From Pseudomonadota bacterium (GTDB lineage: Bacteria > Pseudomonadota > Alphaproteobacteria > Sphingomonadales > Sphingomonadaceae): DNA of 22,322 nt. The translations under genes were made by a program, and so were the position numbers. This document shows positions 6,868-13,602 of this stretch, one piece after another (within the stretch, counting starts at the first letter, position 1; each line of letters begins with the position of its first letter). The DNA is taken from NCBI GenBank assembly GCA_030271595.1, contig JARXKO010000003.1:1-22322 (forward strand), written 5' to 3'. The notes beneath the pieces are model-generated. The model was not told the origin of the DNA, ran no database searches, and was given only the letters and a program-made list of their open reading frames with translations.

Positions 6868-7305
6868 ATGAACACCGATCGCCGTTTCTGGGAATTGCCT
6901 CTGGCCTCGCTCGATCGCGGCGAATGGGAAGCCTTGTGCGACGGCTGCGGCCGGTGCTGCCTCAACAAGCTCGAGGATGACGAAACTGGGCTGCTCTACG
7001 CGACGAATGTTGCCTGCCGGCTGCTTGACCGCCGCACCAGCCGCTGCACCGATTATCCCAATCGCAAGAAGCTGGTCGCCGATTGCGTCACGCTCGACCG
7101 GCGCAATCTCGACCGGCTCGACTGGCTTCCGGACAGCTGTGCCTATCGCCTGCGCGCCGCCGGCGAGCCGCTGTTCGAGTGGCATTATCTTATTTCCGGA
7201 AGCCGCGAGACGGTTCACGATTCGGGTCATTCGACCCGCGGCTGGACGGTCAGCGAGGTCGACGCCGGGGAACTTGAATATCATGTGGTCGATCGCAAGC
7301 TCTGA
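6868..7305 (+). CDS. YcgN/UPF0260 cysteine-cluster protein
   Basis: The 145-residue protein belongs to the YcgN (UPF0260, YkgJ-like) family. The eight conserved cysteines are visible: CDGCGRCC (Cys24, 27, 30, 31), then Cys50, Cys60, Cys73 and Cys91. They suggest a metal or Fe-S centre. Other family traits are FWELPLASL near the start, WLPDSCAYRL (86-95) and the HPL-type segment replaced here by SGSRETVHDSGHS. The biochemical role of the family is not established. Its last 23 nt overlap the following metallopeptidase gene, which implies coupling. Confidence 0.88.
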   Translation: MNTDRRFWELPLASLDRGEWEALCDGCGRCCLNKLEDDETGLLYATNVACRLLDRRTSRCTDYPNRKKLVADCVTLDRRNLDRLDWLPDSCAYRLRAAGEPLFEWHYLISGSRETVHDSGHSTRGWTVSEVDAGELEYHVVDRKL

Positions 7306-7999
7306 CCGGCGCGACGAGGAGTCGCTGCCGCTTCCGCTCGAAATCCGTCCGATCCACAACGCGCGGCGGATGCGCCTTCGCATCGACGATGCGCGCGGGG
7401 TGCTCAAGCTGACCTGTCCGGCCCGGACCAGCCGCCGAACCGCGATCCGCTGGGCGATCGAGCAGCGTGCGTGGATCGACGCCCAGCTTGCCCGGCAAGG
7501 CGAGTTCGAGCCCTTCATCCCGGGCGCGGTCATTCCAGTGGCGGGCAGCGACATCCTGCTGGAAGCCGTCGCAACCGCTCCCCGCCAGGGACTTTTGTCG
7601 AGCGATCGGCTCCTGGTCGGCGGACCCGAGGCGGGTTTCGAGCGGCGGGTCGAGGCCTTCTTGCGTTGCCGGGCGCTGGCGGTGATGTCGGGCGAGGTCG
7701 CCGAGTTTGCCGCTTTGGTCGGCGTCACGCCGCGATCGGTGACTGTCGGCGATGCCGCTTCGCGCTGGGGCAGTTGCTCGTCGCAAGGCCGGATTCGCCT
7801 CAGCTGGCGCTTGATTCTCGCGGCGCCGGCGGTGCGCAGGTTCGTTGTCGCCCACGAAGTCGCCCATCTGCGCCATCTCGACCATGGCCCGGCCTTTCGC
7901 GCGCTCGAGGCCGAACTCACTGGTCCCGGCCTCGCCTCGGCCAAGGCCGCGCTACGGCGAGAGGGGCCGAGGCTCCGCCGCCTGGGGCGGCGGCGCTAG
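7283..7999 (+). CDS. YgjP-type M48-like zinc metallopeptidase
   Basis: The 238-residue protein matches the YgjP/DUF45 group of putative zinc metallopeptidases. It contains RWGSCSSQGRIRLSWRLI (161-178) and the zinc motif HEVAH (191-195) followed by HLDH (198-201), where the third ligand region lies. No signal peptide or membrane segment is present, so it is probably cytoplasmic. Substrates are unknown. The ATG at 7283 was chosen because the family-like sequence (LEIRPIHNARRMRLRI) begins soon after; an open frame runs further upstream inside ycgN. Its 3' end overlaps the mrcA 3' end by 48 nt, tail to tail. Confidence 0.88.
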   Translation: MWSIASSDRRDEESLPLPLEIRPIHNARRMRLRIDDARGVLKLTCPARTSRRTAIRWAIEQRAWIDAQLARQGEFEPFIPGAVIPVAGSDILLEAVATAPRQGLLSSDRLLVGGPEAGFERRVEAFLRCRALAVMSGEVAEFAALVGVTPRSVTVGDAASRWGSCSSQGRIRLSWRLILAAPAVRRFVVAHEVAHLRHLDHGPAFRALEAELTGPGLASAKAALRREGPRLRRLGRRR

Positions 8000-10057
8000 C
8001 CGCGGGTCGGGCTGGCGCGGCGGCGGCTGCTGCTGCTGGCGCTGCGGGTAGCGGGTCACGTCCCGCCACGGCGGAAAGGCTCGGTCGAGGTCCTGCTGTG
8101 AGGGGTCGCCGGTTCCATCGGGATTGACCTGGGCCCCTGGTGGCGATGCTTGATCGGCGCCCGGCGGGGTGCCGATCGGCATTCCGTTTTCATCGACCAG
8201 CGGGGCCATTGCGTTGGCGTCGTAATTGCTGTCGCCGACATATTCCTCATCGGGCGTCAATTGCCAGTCGGGCAGCGGCACCTGCGTATCGAATTGTTCG
8301 ACCGGGCGATTGGCGACGGCGACGATCATGAAATCGTGAAAGGCGCGCGCCGGTGCTGTCCCGCCCTGGAGGCCGGCGATTGGCCGGGCGTCGTCGCGGC
8401 CCATCCACACCGCGGTCGTCAGCCCGCTCGAAAAGCCGATGAACCAGCCGTCCTTGTTCGAGCTGGTGGTCCCGGTCTTGCCCGCCACCGGACGGCCGAT
8501 CTGGGCGGCGCGCCCGGTGCCGCTGAGCACTGCTGACTGCAGCAAGTCGGTCATTTCAGCGGCGACCCACGGCGCCACCAGGACTCGCTCCTCATCGCTT
8601 TCGCGCTGGTACAACAGCCGCCCGTCGGCGGTGACGACCTTGCGGATCGCGTAAGGGGCGACCGCGACTCCCTTGTTGCCGACCGCGGCGAAGGCCCGGG
8701 CCATGTCGATGACCCTGACTTCGTTGCTGCCAAGGACCATCGAGGGGAAGGTCGAGATCGGGGTCGAGATGCCGAACCGCCGCGCCATGTCGGCAATGGT
8801 CCCGAATCCGACTTGCTCGCCGATCTTGGCGCTTATGGTGTTGATCGACCGCGAAAAGGCTTCGCGCAGCGACACCGGCCCGAGGTTGGTGCGCGACGAA
8901 TTGCGCGGCGACCAGCCGTCGATCGTGACCGGCTCGTCGACCACCATATCGGTCGGCTTCATCCCCGATTCGAGTGCCGTCAGATAGACGAATAATTTGA
9001 ACGCCGAACCCGGCTGGCGCACCGCCTGGGTAGCGCGGTTGTAGATCGAATCGACATAGTCGCGGCCGCCGACCATCGCCCGCACCGCGCCGTCGCGGTC
9101 GATCGCCACCAGCGCGCCCTGGGCCCCGGCCGGCGCATTGCGCGCGATCGCTACGTCGGCCGCGCCCTGCATGCGCGGATCCAGCGTCGTCCACACGTCG
9201 ATCGGATCGCCGCTGTCGTCGATCAGCGTATCGAGCTGGGGTAGCGCCCAGTCCGTGAAATAGCGGACGCTGTTTTCCTTGGTCGTCTGCTGGATGCGGA
9301 TTGCCGCCGGGTCGACTTCAGCCGCAGCCGAGGGGGTGATGAAGCCGTTGTCGACCATCGATTTGAGCACCACCGCGGAGCGGCTGCGCGCGGCTTCGGC
9401 GTCGGCCGAAGGCGAATAATTGGACGGCGCCTTGACCAGCCCGGCGATGATCGCCGCCTCGCCCAGGCTGAGATGGTCGGCGCCATGGCCGAAAAAGCGC
9501 CGCGACGCCGCGTCGATGCCATAGGCGCCGCCGCCAAAATAAACCCGGTTGAGATAGAGTTCGAGGATCTGGTCCTTGGTAAATTTGCGCTCGATCGCAA
9601 GCGCCAGAATGGCTTCCTTGATCTTGCGCACGAAGGTCCGGTTGTTGGTGAGGAAGATATTGCGCGCCAATTGCTGGGTGATGGTCGATCCGCCCTGGCT
9701 GAAATGACCCGACTGGATGCGGACCTTAACCGAACGCGCGATGCCGATCGGATCGACCCCAAGGTGACTGCGGAAGCGCTTGTCCTCGACGGCGATCATC
9801 GCTGCCCGCATTTCCAGCGGGATCTGGTCGTACGAGAGCCACTTGCCAAAGCTCGGGCCAAGCGACACCAGGACAGTGCCGTCGGCAGCGCGCACCCGGA
9901 TCATCTGGCCAAGATCGGAGCGTTTGGTAAGCGTGCCGTAGCTGGGCAGATAAGCGACCGCGACCGCGACCGCGACGATCAGCGCCAACAGCCCGATGAT
10001 GCCGGCATAGATGAGGCCTTTGACGATCGTCATCAGGGTCGAGCGCTTGGCGGCCAT
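7952..10057 (-). CDS. mrcA: Penicillin-binding protein 1A (transglycosylase/transpeptidase)
   Basis: This bifunctional enzyme polymerises glycan strands and cross-links peptides in the periplasm. The 701-residue protein has a cytoplasmic start, one membrane anchor (about 13-37), and a GT51 glycosyltransferase domain with EDKRF (Glu91 catalytic) and GGSTITQQLARN (122-133). The transpeptidase domain follows with SAFK (Ser351 nucleophile, Lys354), SIN (404-406) and KTGT (527-530). The C-terminus (about 600-701) is rich in Pro, Gln and Asp, with a run of glutamines and prolines, and is probably disordered. All catalytic motifs are intact. It is 47 nt downstream of msrB in the same direction and may share its transcript. 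It is shorter than some PBP1A proteins (about 800-850 residues), which is within family variation. Confidence 0.96.
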   Translation of the reverse strand: MAAKRSTLMTIVKGLIYAGIIGLLALIVAVAVAVAYLPSYGTLTKRSDLGQMIRVRAADGTVLVSLGPSFGKWLSYDQIPLEMRAAMIAVEDKRFRSHLGVDPIGIARSVKVRIQSGHFSQGGSTITQQLARNIFLTNNRTFVRKIKEAILALAIERKFTKDQILELYLNRVYFGGGAYGIDAASRRFFGHGADHLSLGEAAIIAGLVKAPSNYSPSADAEAARSRSAVVLKSMVDNGFITPSAAAEVDPAAIRIQQTTKENSVRYFTDWALPQLDTLIDDSGDPIDVWTTLDPRMQGAADVAIARNAPAGAQGALVAIDRDGAVRAMVGGRDYVDSIYNRATQAVRQPGSAFKLFVYLTALESGMKPTDMVVDEPVTIDGWSPRNSSRTNLGPVSLREAFSRSINTISAKIGEQVGFGTIADMARRFGISTPISTFPSMVLGSNEVRVIDMARAFAAVGNKGVAVAPYAIRKVVTADGRLLYQRESDEERVLVAPWVAAEMTDLLQSAVLSGTGRAAQIGRPVAGKTGTTSSNKDGWFIGFSSGLTTAVWMGRDDARPIAGLQGGTAPARAFHDFMIVAVANRPVEQFDTQVPLPDWQLTPDEEYVGDSNYDANAMAPLVDENGMPIGTPPGADQASPPGAQVNPDGTGDPSQQDLDRAFPPWRDVTRYPQRQQQQPPPRQPDPRLAPPPQAAEPRPLSP

Positions 10058-10104
10058 TCAACGCAATGCGATAGGAAGTCGCGGCGGTCCCGACAATAGC
10101 GCGA

Positions 10105-10509
10105 TCAGTCTTCGTCGCTGGTCTTGCGGAAGGCGAGGGAGGCCGAATTGATGCAATACCGCAGCCCTTCCGGACCCGGGCCATCGGGAAAGACGTGGCC
10201 GAGATGGCCCTCGCAGCGGGCGCAGCGGACCTCGGTCCTGGTCATGCCGTGGGTCTCGTCCGATTTTTCGCTGACGACCTCGCCGTCCACCGGCGCGGTG
10301 AAGCTCGGCCAGCCGCTGCCGCTGTCATATTTGCGATCGCTCGAGAACAGAGGCTCACCGCAGGCCGCGCACAGAAACTGGCCGTCGTCCTTGGCGTCGA
10401 GAAGATCGCCCGACCACGGCGGCTCGGTCCCGCCCTGGCGCAAAATCCGATATTGTTCGGGAGTGAGCTTGGCGCGCCATTCGGCGTCGGTCCGGTCGAT
10501 CTTCTTCAT
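10105..10509 (-). CDS. msrB: Peptide-methionine (R)-S-oxide reductase
   Basis: MsrB reduces the R form of methionine sulfoxide in proteins and repairs oxidative damage. The 134-residue protein contains GWPSF (66-70), the two zinc-binding CxxC pairs (Cys47/Cys50 and Cys96/Cys99), [10 protein letters not shown] (102-111) and the catalytic RYCINS with Cys119. No signal peptide is seen, so it is cytoplasmic. The ATG at 10509 follows an AAAGGTG ribosome binding site at 8 nt spacing; the open frame upstream to 10881 overlaps the opposite-strand DUF4402 gene and is unlike MsrB. Confidence 0.96.
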   Translation of the reverse strand: MKKIDRTDAEWRAKLTPEQYRILRQGGTEPPWSGDLLDAKDDGQFLCAACGEPLFSSDRKYDSGSGWPSFTAPVDGEVVSEKSDETHGMTRTEVRCARCEGHLGHVFPDGPGPEGLRYCINSASLAFRKTSDED

Positions 10510-10585
10510 CGTCACACCTTTGGCCGCGAAACGAGTGAATCGGGCATTAACCCTGTTTTCACCACTGACCAATAGCTTGTCCGCC

Positions 10586-11113
10586 ATGACCGTACGCTGG
10601 TCCTTTGCCATTGCGGGGCTTGTGCTCCTCCTGGTGCCGTTCGGGGTCAGCCCGGCGGCGGCGGATAATTGCGTGCTTTGTGGAATCACCCCCGGCGAGC
10701 CCGGCCGGACGGACGAGTCCGCGCCGCTCGAGATCGAGTTGGAAACCACGCTCGATTTCGATCGTGTGATCGTCGGCGGCAATGGCGCCGGCTCGGTCCG
10801 GCTGATGCCCGACGGATCGAGCGCCGCCAGCGGCGCCGCCGAGCTGCCCAGCGGGCGCGCAAGAATAGGCCGGATCATCATTCACGGCGAACCCAATCGG
10901 GCGATCTATGTCGACTTCCCAAAATCGATCGAGCTGATCGGGATGAAGGGGACGATCGTCTCGGTCAGCGCGTTGGTCACCGACCTCCCCGACAATCCCA
11001 AGCTCGATTCGCGCGGCGAGCTGGCAATCGACTTTGGCGGCGAACTCACCGTCAGCGGCGAGGCCGATGGCGATTTCCGCGGCAACCTGCTGGTTCGCGC
11101 CGACTACCTCTGA
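10586..11113 (+). CDS. DUF4402 domain secreted protein 1 (putative fibre subunit)
   Basis: The 175-residue protein has a signal peptide (about 1-26, ending SPAAA) and a beta-rich domain with the DUF4402 pattern: an early [16 protein letters not shown] segment, a glycine-rich middle, and a C-terminal [13 protein letters not shown] followed by a final strand ending RADYL. It differs from the two following paralogues by having a CVLC pair (Cys29, Cys32) directly after the predicted cleavage site and no internal disulfide motif, so it may play a special role such as a base or tip subunit (inference). The ATG lacks a clear Shine-Dalgarno sequence. A TTAACC (10547-10552) lies 33 nt upstream. It is divergent from msrB. 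Confidence 0.75.
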   Translation: MTVRWSFAIAGLVLLLVPFGVSPAAADNCVLCGITPGEPGRTDESAPLEIELETTLDFDRVIVGGNGAGSVRLMPDGSSAASGAAELPSGRARIGRIIIHGEPNRAIYVDFPKSIELIGMKGTIVSVSALVTDLPDNPKLDSRGELAIDFGGELTVSGEADGDFRGNLLVRADYL

Positions 11114-11267
11114 TCGGGCGCCGCTTGGCCGAAACGTTAAACGCGCGGAAACCATAGATTTGAGGAAAACCGAAAGTGGCCCCGGTTAATTGGGGATCAC
11201 GGATGGCGAACCTTCTCACAAGGATCGGGCAGCCGAAACTCGAATTACCAAGTGGGGATGTTTTTCT

Positions 11268-11858
11268 ATGATCATGATCAAAAAGCTTGCGCTCGCCGGC
11301 AGTGTCGCCGCGATCGCTCTGGCTTCGACCCCGGCGATGGCGAGCGCGTATGTCGCCCCGTCGGTCAACGGCACTGCGACAGTTCGTCTGTATGACGCGA
11401 TCACCTTCAACAAAGTGAGCGATGTCGATTTCGGAGTCGTGATCCGCGATTCGACTTATACCGGCGGCACGTCGGTCAGCATGGGTGCGACCGGCGCGAC
11501 CAATTGCGCCAGCGTCCTTGGCGTGTCGTGCACCGGCTCGCCAACTGCCGGGCAATTCACCATCAAGGCCGATACGGGCTCGGACGTGAGCGTGTCGCTC
11601 GGCAGCTCCGACTTCGACCCGGCCACCGGGCTGATGTATTTGCGCAATGGCAGCAACAACCTCGCGCTGACTCTGGCCTGGTCGGGAATGACTCAGGACC
11701 TCACGTCGGGCGGCGTTGGAACCAATAATTTCTCGCTCACCGGCAACGGTTCGAATCAGACGATCAACCTGTACGGCGATCTGGCGATCAAGGATTCGGC
11801 GAGCGCGCCGAACGGCGTCTACCAAGCCGCCTTCTCGCTGACTGCCGACTACAAATAA
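11268..11858 (+). CDS. DUF4402 domain secreted protein 2 (putative fibre subunit)
   Basis: The 196-residue protein has a signal peptide (Lys-Lys start, hydrophobic core, cleavage near residue 25-27) and a Gly/Ser/Thr-rich DUF4402 beta-sandwich domain: ITFNKVSDVDFGVV (46-59), an internal cysteine pair Cys80 and Cys88 in a CTGSP setting, a middle Gly/Asn-rich part and a C-terminal INLYGDLAIKD and FSLTADYK. Its composition (few charged residues, many Thr/Ser/Gly) is typical of exported fibre subunits. The ATG at 11268 follows GGGGA at 9 nt; Met3 is a possible alternative. The 154-bp gap before it contains CCCC-N8-GGGG centred on TTAA, so it may have its own promoter. A strong terminator follows. 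Confidence 0.8.
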   Translation: MIMIKKLALAGSVAAIALASTPAMASAYVAPSVNGTATVRLYDAITFNKVSDVDFGVVIRDSTYTGGTSVSMGATGATNCASVLGVSCTGSPTAGQFTIKADTGSDVSVSLGSSDFDPATGLMYLRNGSNNLALTLAWSGMTQDLTSGGVGTNNFSLTGNGSNQTINLYGDLAIKDSASAPNGVYQAAFSLTADYK

Positions 11859-11884
11859 GCAAGCCTACAACGTCGAAGCATTGC

Positions 11885-11915
11885 GGGCGGGGACCTTCGG
11901 GTCTCCGCCCTTTTT
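11885..11915 (+). terminator. Strong intrinsic terminator with UUCG loop
   Basis: An 11-bp stem (11885-11895 with 11900-11910, one G-U pair) closes on a C(UUCG)G tetraloop and is followed by five T. It isolates DUF4402 protein 2 from protein 3, at least partly. Confidence 0.92.
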
Positions 11916-12037
11916 ATGTCCGCGCGAAAAGTGTGAAGAGCCCGTTAACCATGTCTCCACATCGGATCGAAAGGACAACAAGGTTAATCCCGCGCTTACT
12001 TCATTGCGTAAGCATGTTTGTTCGTGGGGGAAAGACC

Positions 12038-12595
12038 GTGAATTCAAAACTGATCCTGGCCGCTGCCGGCCTGTTCGCTGGACTGGGCGCGGCCGCGCCT
12101 GCCAATGCTGCAACCACGAGCGCGACGATCAAGGCGTCGATCCTCAAGCCGGTCCAGCTGACCGGCGGCGGGACCCTCGATCTGGGCACCATCCTGACTC
12201 CGTCCGCGGCCACTTTCAGCGGCACCTTCACCGTCGCCGCGGCGGCAAGCCAGACCGGCACCTTTTGCGCCGCCGGCTTTTCCTGCACCGGCAGCCCGGC
12301 CGCGGCGATGTTCAATATCCAGGGCACGAACAAGACCAATATCGGTCTCAACATTCCGCTTAGCATCGTGTTGACGCTGCAGAATTATACCGGCGGCGGT
12401 ACCGTCCCGACGATGAGCATTAGTACGCTCAACAGCATTGCCGCGAACAATACGACCGGATCCTACACCATGCAGGTGCCCAATTCGGGGACGCCGGGGC
12501 TCGATTTCTATGTCGGCGGCGTGCTCACCGTGACCCAGGCGACGGTCGGCGGCAATTATGCGGGCACGATCACGGTGACGGCGGATTATAACTGA
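12038..12595 (+). CDS. DUF4402 domain secreted protein 3 (putative fibre subunit)
   Basis: The 185-residue protein has a signal peptide (about 1-24, ending APANA) and a DUF4402 domain: ILKPVQLTGGGTLDLGTIL (35-53), the cysteine pair Cys77 and Cys83 with FSCTGSP, a long Thr/Gly/Asn-rich middle, then VGGVLTVTQATVGGNYAGTITVTADYN to the end. This last part is the most typical DUF4402 signature. The GTG at 12038 is favoured because GGGGGAAAG stands just before it and it gives a canonical signal peptide; an in-frame ATG at 12014 would add eight residues including two arginine/lysine-rich turns. The frame is open back to 11933 without homology. It is enclosed by two terminators, so it is probably transcribed alone. 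Confidence 0.82.
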   Translation: MNSKLILAAAGLFAGLGAAAPANAATTSATIKASILKPVQLTGGGTLDLGTILTPSAATFSGTFTVAAAASQTGTFCAAGFSCTGSPAAAMFNIQGTNKTNIGLNIPLSIVLTLQNYTGGGTVPTMSISTLNSIAANNTTGSYTMQVPNSGTPGLDFYVGGVLTVTQATVGGNYAGTITVTADYN

Positions 12596-12623
12596 CTGAG
12601 CCCAGCGTAGTTCAACACTCAAG

Positions 12624-12651
12624 ACGGCCGGTTCGCCCGGCCGTTTTTTTT
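12624..12651 (+). terminator. Intrinsic terminator after DUF4402 protein 3
   Basis: ACGGCCGG (12624-12631) pairs with CCGGCCGT (12637-12644) over the loop TTCGC, followed by a run of eight T. It separates the third subunit gene from the chaperone-usher pair. Confidence 0.92.
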
Positions 12652-12666
12652 GCTTCTTTTCCCGAC

Positions 12667-12699
12667 ATGGTTAGCAATAAAATAACCATTATGGACCAT
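12667..12699. promoter_or_regulatory. Possible operator upstream of the chaperone-usher pair
   Basis: ATGGTTA (12667-12673) and TAACCAT (12683-12689) form a perfect 7-bp inverted repeat with a 9-nt A-rich spacer. A second short palindrome, ATGG-A-CCAT (12691-12699), follows directly. It lies 51-83 nt upstream of the chaperone start, right after the terminator, where a promoter is expected. TAACCAT also resembles the short CtrA-type half site TTAACCAT, which is present upstream of DUF4402 protein 3 (11945-11952). The binding protein is unknown. Confidence 0.5.
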
Positions 12700-12749
12700 G
12701 TTTCTCCCCTATGCGCGGAGAGCTTCTCCGCAAGAGTGGGGAACAATCC

Positions 12750-13574
12750 ATGGCTATCCTGAACCGCGTGCCCGGCCGCGCCCTTGTTGGCGCAGTGACG
12801 CTTTCGCTACTCGGCGCGACTGCCGCCCGGGCGGGGGTAGGCGACCTCCTCGTGGCCCCGACCCGACTGGTGCTCAACGGCAGTCGCGGCAGCGAGATCA
12901 TCATCAAGAACGTCGGCGAAGAAACCGCGACCTACCGGGTGTCGGTCGAATTGCGGCGGATGCTGCCCAATGGTTCGCTGAGCGAAGTGATCCAGCCTTC
13001 GGCCGCGGAAACAGCCGCCGAAGACATGATTTTCTATGCCCCGCGCAAGGTCACCCTGCCGCCCAACCAGCCGCAGTCGGTGCGGGTGACGGCGCGGGTC
13101 CCAGCTGGCCTGCCCGACGGCGAATATCGCGTACACCTGCTGTTTCGCGCGATCCCCGATCCGCGCGCGGTCACCGCGCCAACCGACTTCCAGGGTGTCG
13201 GCTTCCGGCTAACCCCGATTTACGGTGTCACCATCCCGGTCTTCGTCCGTCTCGGCAATCTCGAGGCCAAGGCCGGGATCGCCGCGGTCAAGCTGGTCCA
13301 GTCCAACGGACACAAGGCTGTTTCGGTCGATCTCACGCGTTCGGGCACACGCTCGACCTATGGCGAGATCCGGGTGGTCAAGGATGGGGTCAAGGAGCCC
13401 CTCGCCGAACTCAAGGGGGTCGCCGTCTATAATGAACTCAACGAGCGGACGGTAACCATCCCGGTCACGCCGGAGCTTGAATCGCAGGCCAGCGGCGCGG
13501 TCAAGGTCCAATATTTCGAGACTACCGACGCCGGTTCGACCTTGGTTGCGGAAACCAGCGCAAACCTTCGCTGA
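12750..13574 (+). CDS. PapD-like periplasmic chaperone (fimbrial type)
   Basis: The 274-residue protein has a signal peptide (about 1-28, ending ATAARA) and an immunoglobulin-like chaperone fold: LVAPTRLVLNGSRGSEIIIKN (34-54), YRVSVELRRM (62-71), YAPRKVTLPPNQPQSVRVTAR (96-116) and DGEYRVHLLFRAI (123-135). This resembles the N-terminal PapD-type domain in which strand G1 donates to subunits. The C-terminal half should be the second Ig domain. Chaperones of this type hold pilus subunits in the periplasm and hand them to an usher. GGGGAA 8 nt before the ATG at 12750 fixes the start. The usher-like gene follows after 28 nt in the same operon. A general COG3121-like chaperone is the safest name. 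Confidence 0.82.
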   Translation: MAILNRVPGRALVGAVTLSLLGATAARAGVGDLLVAPTRLVLNGSRGSEIIIKNVGEETATYRVSVELRRMLPNGSLSEVIQPSAAETAAEDMIFYAPRKVTLPPNQPQSVRVTARVPAGLPDGEYRVHLLFRAIPDPRAVTAPTDFQGVGFRLTPIYGVTIPVFVRLGNLEAKAGIAAVKLVQSNGHKAVSVDLTRSGTRSTYGEIRVVKDGVKEPLAELKGVAVYNELNERTVTIPVTPELESQASGAVKVQYFETTDAGSTLVAETSANLR

Positions 13575-13602
13575 GCCCGAGGACGCCAGGGGCGGAGCCA
13601 CG

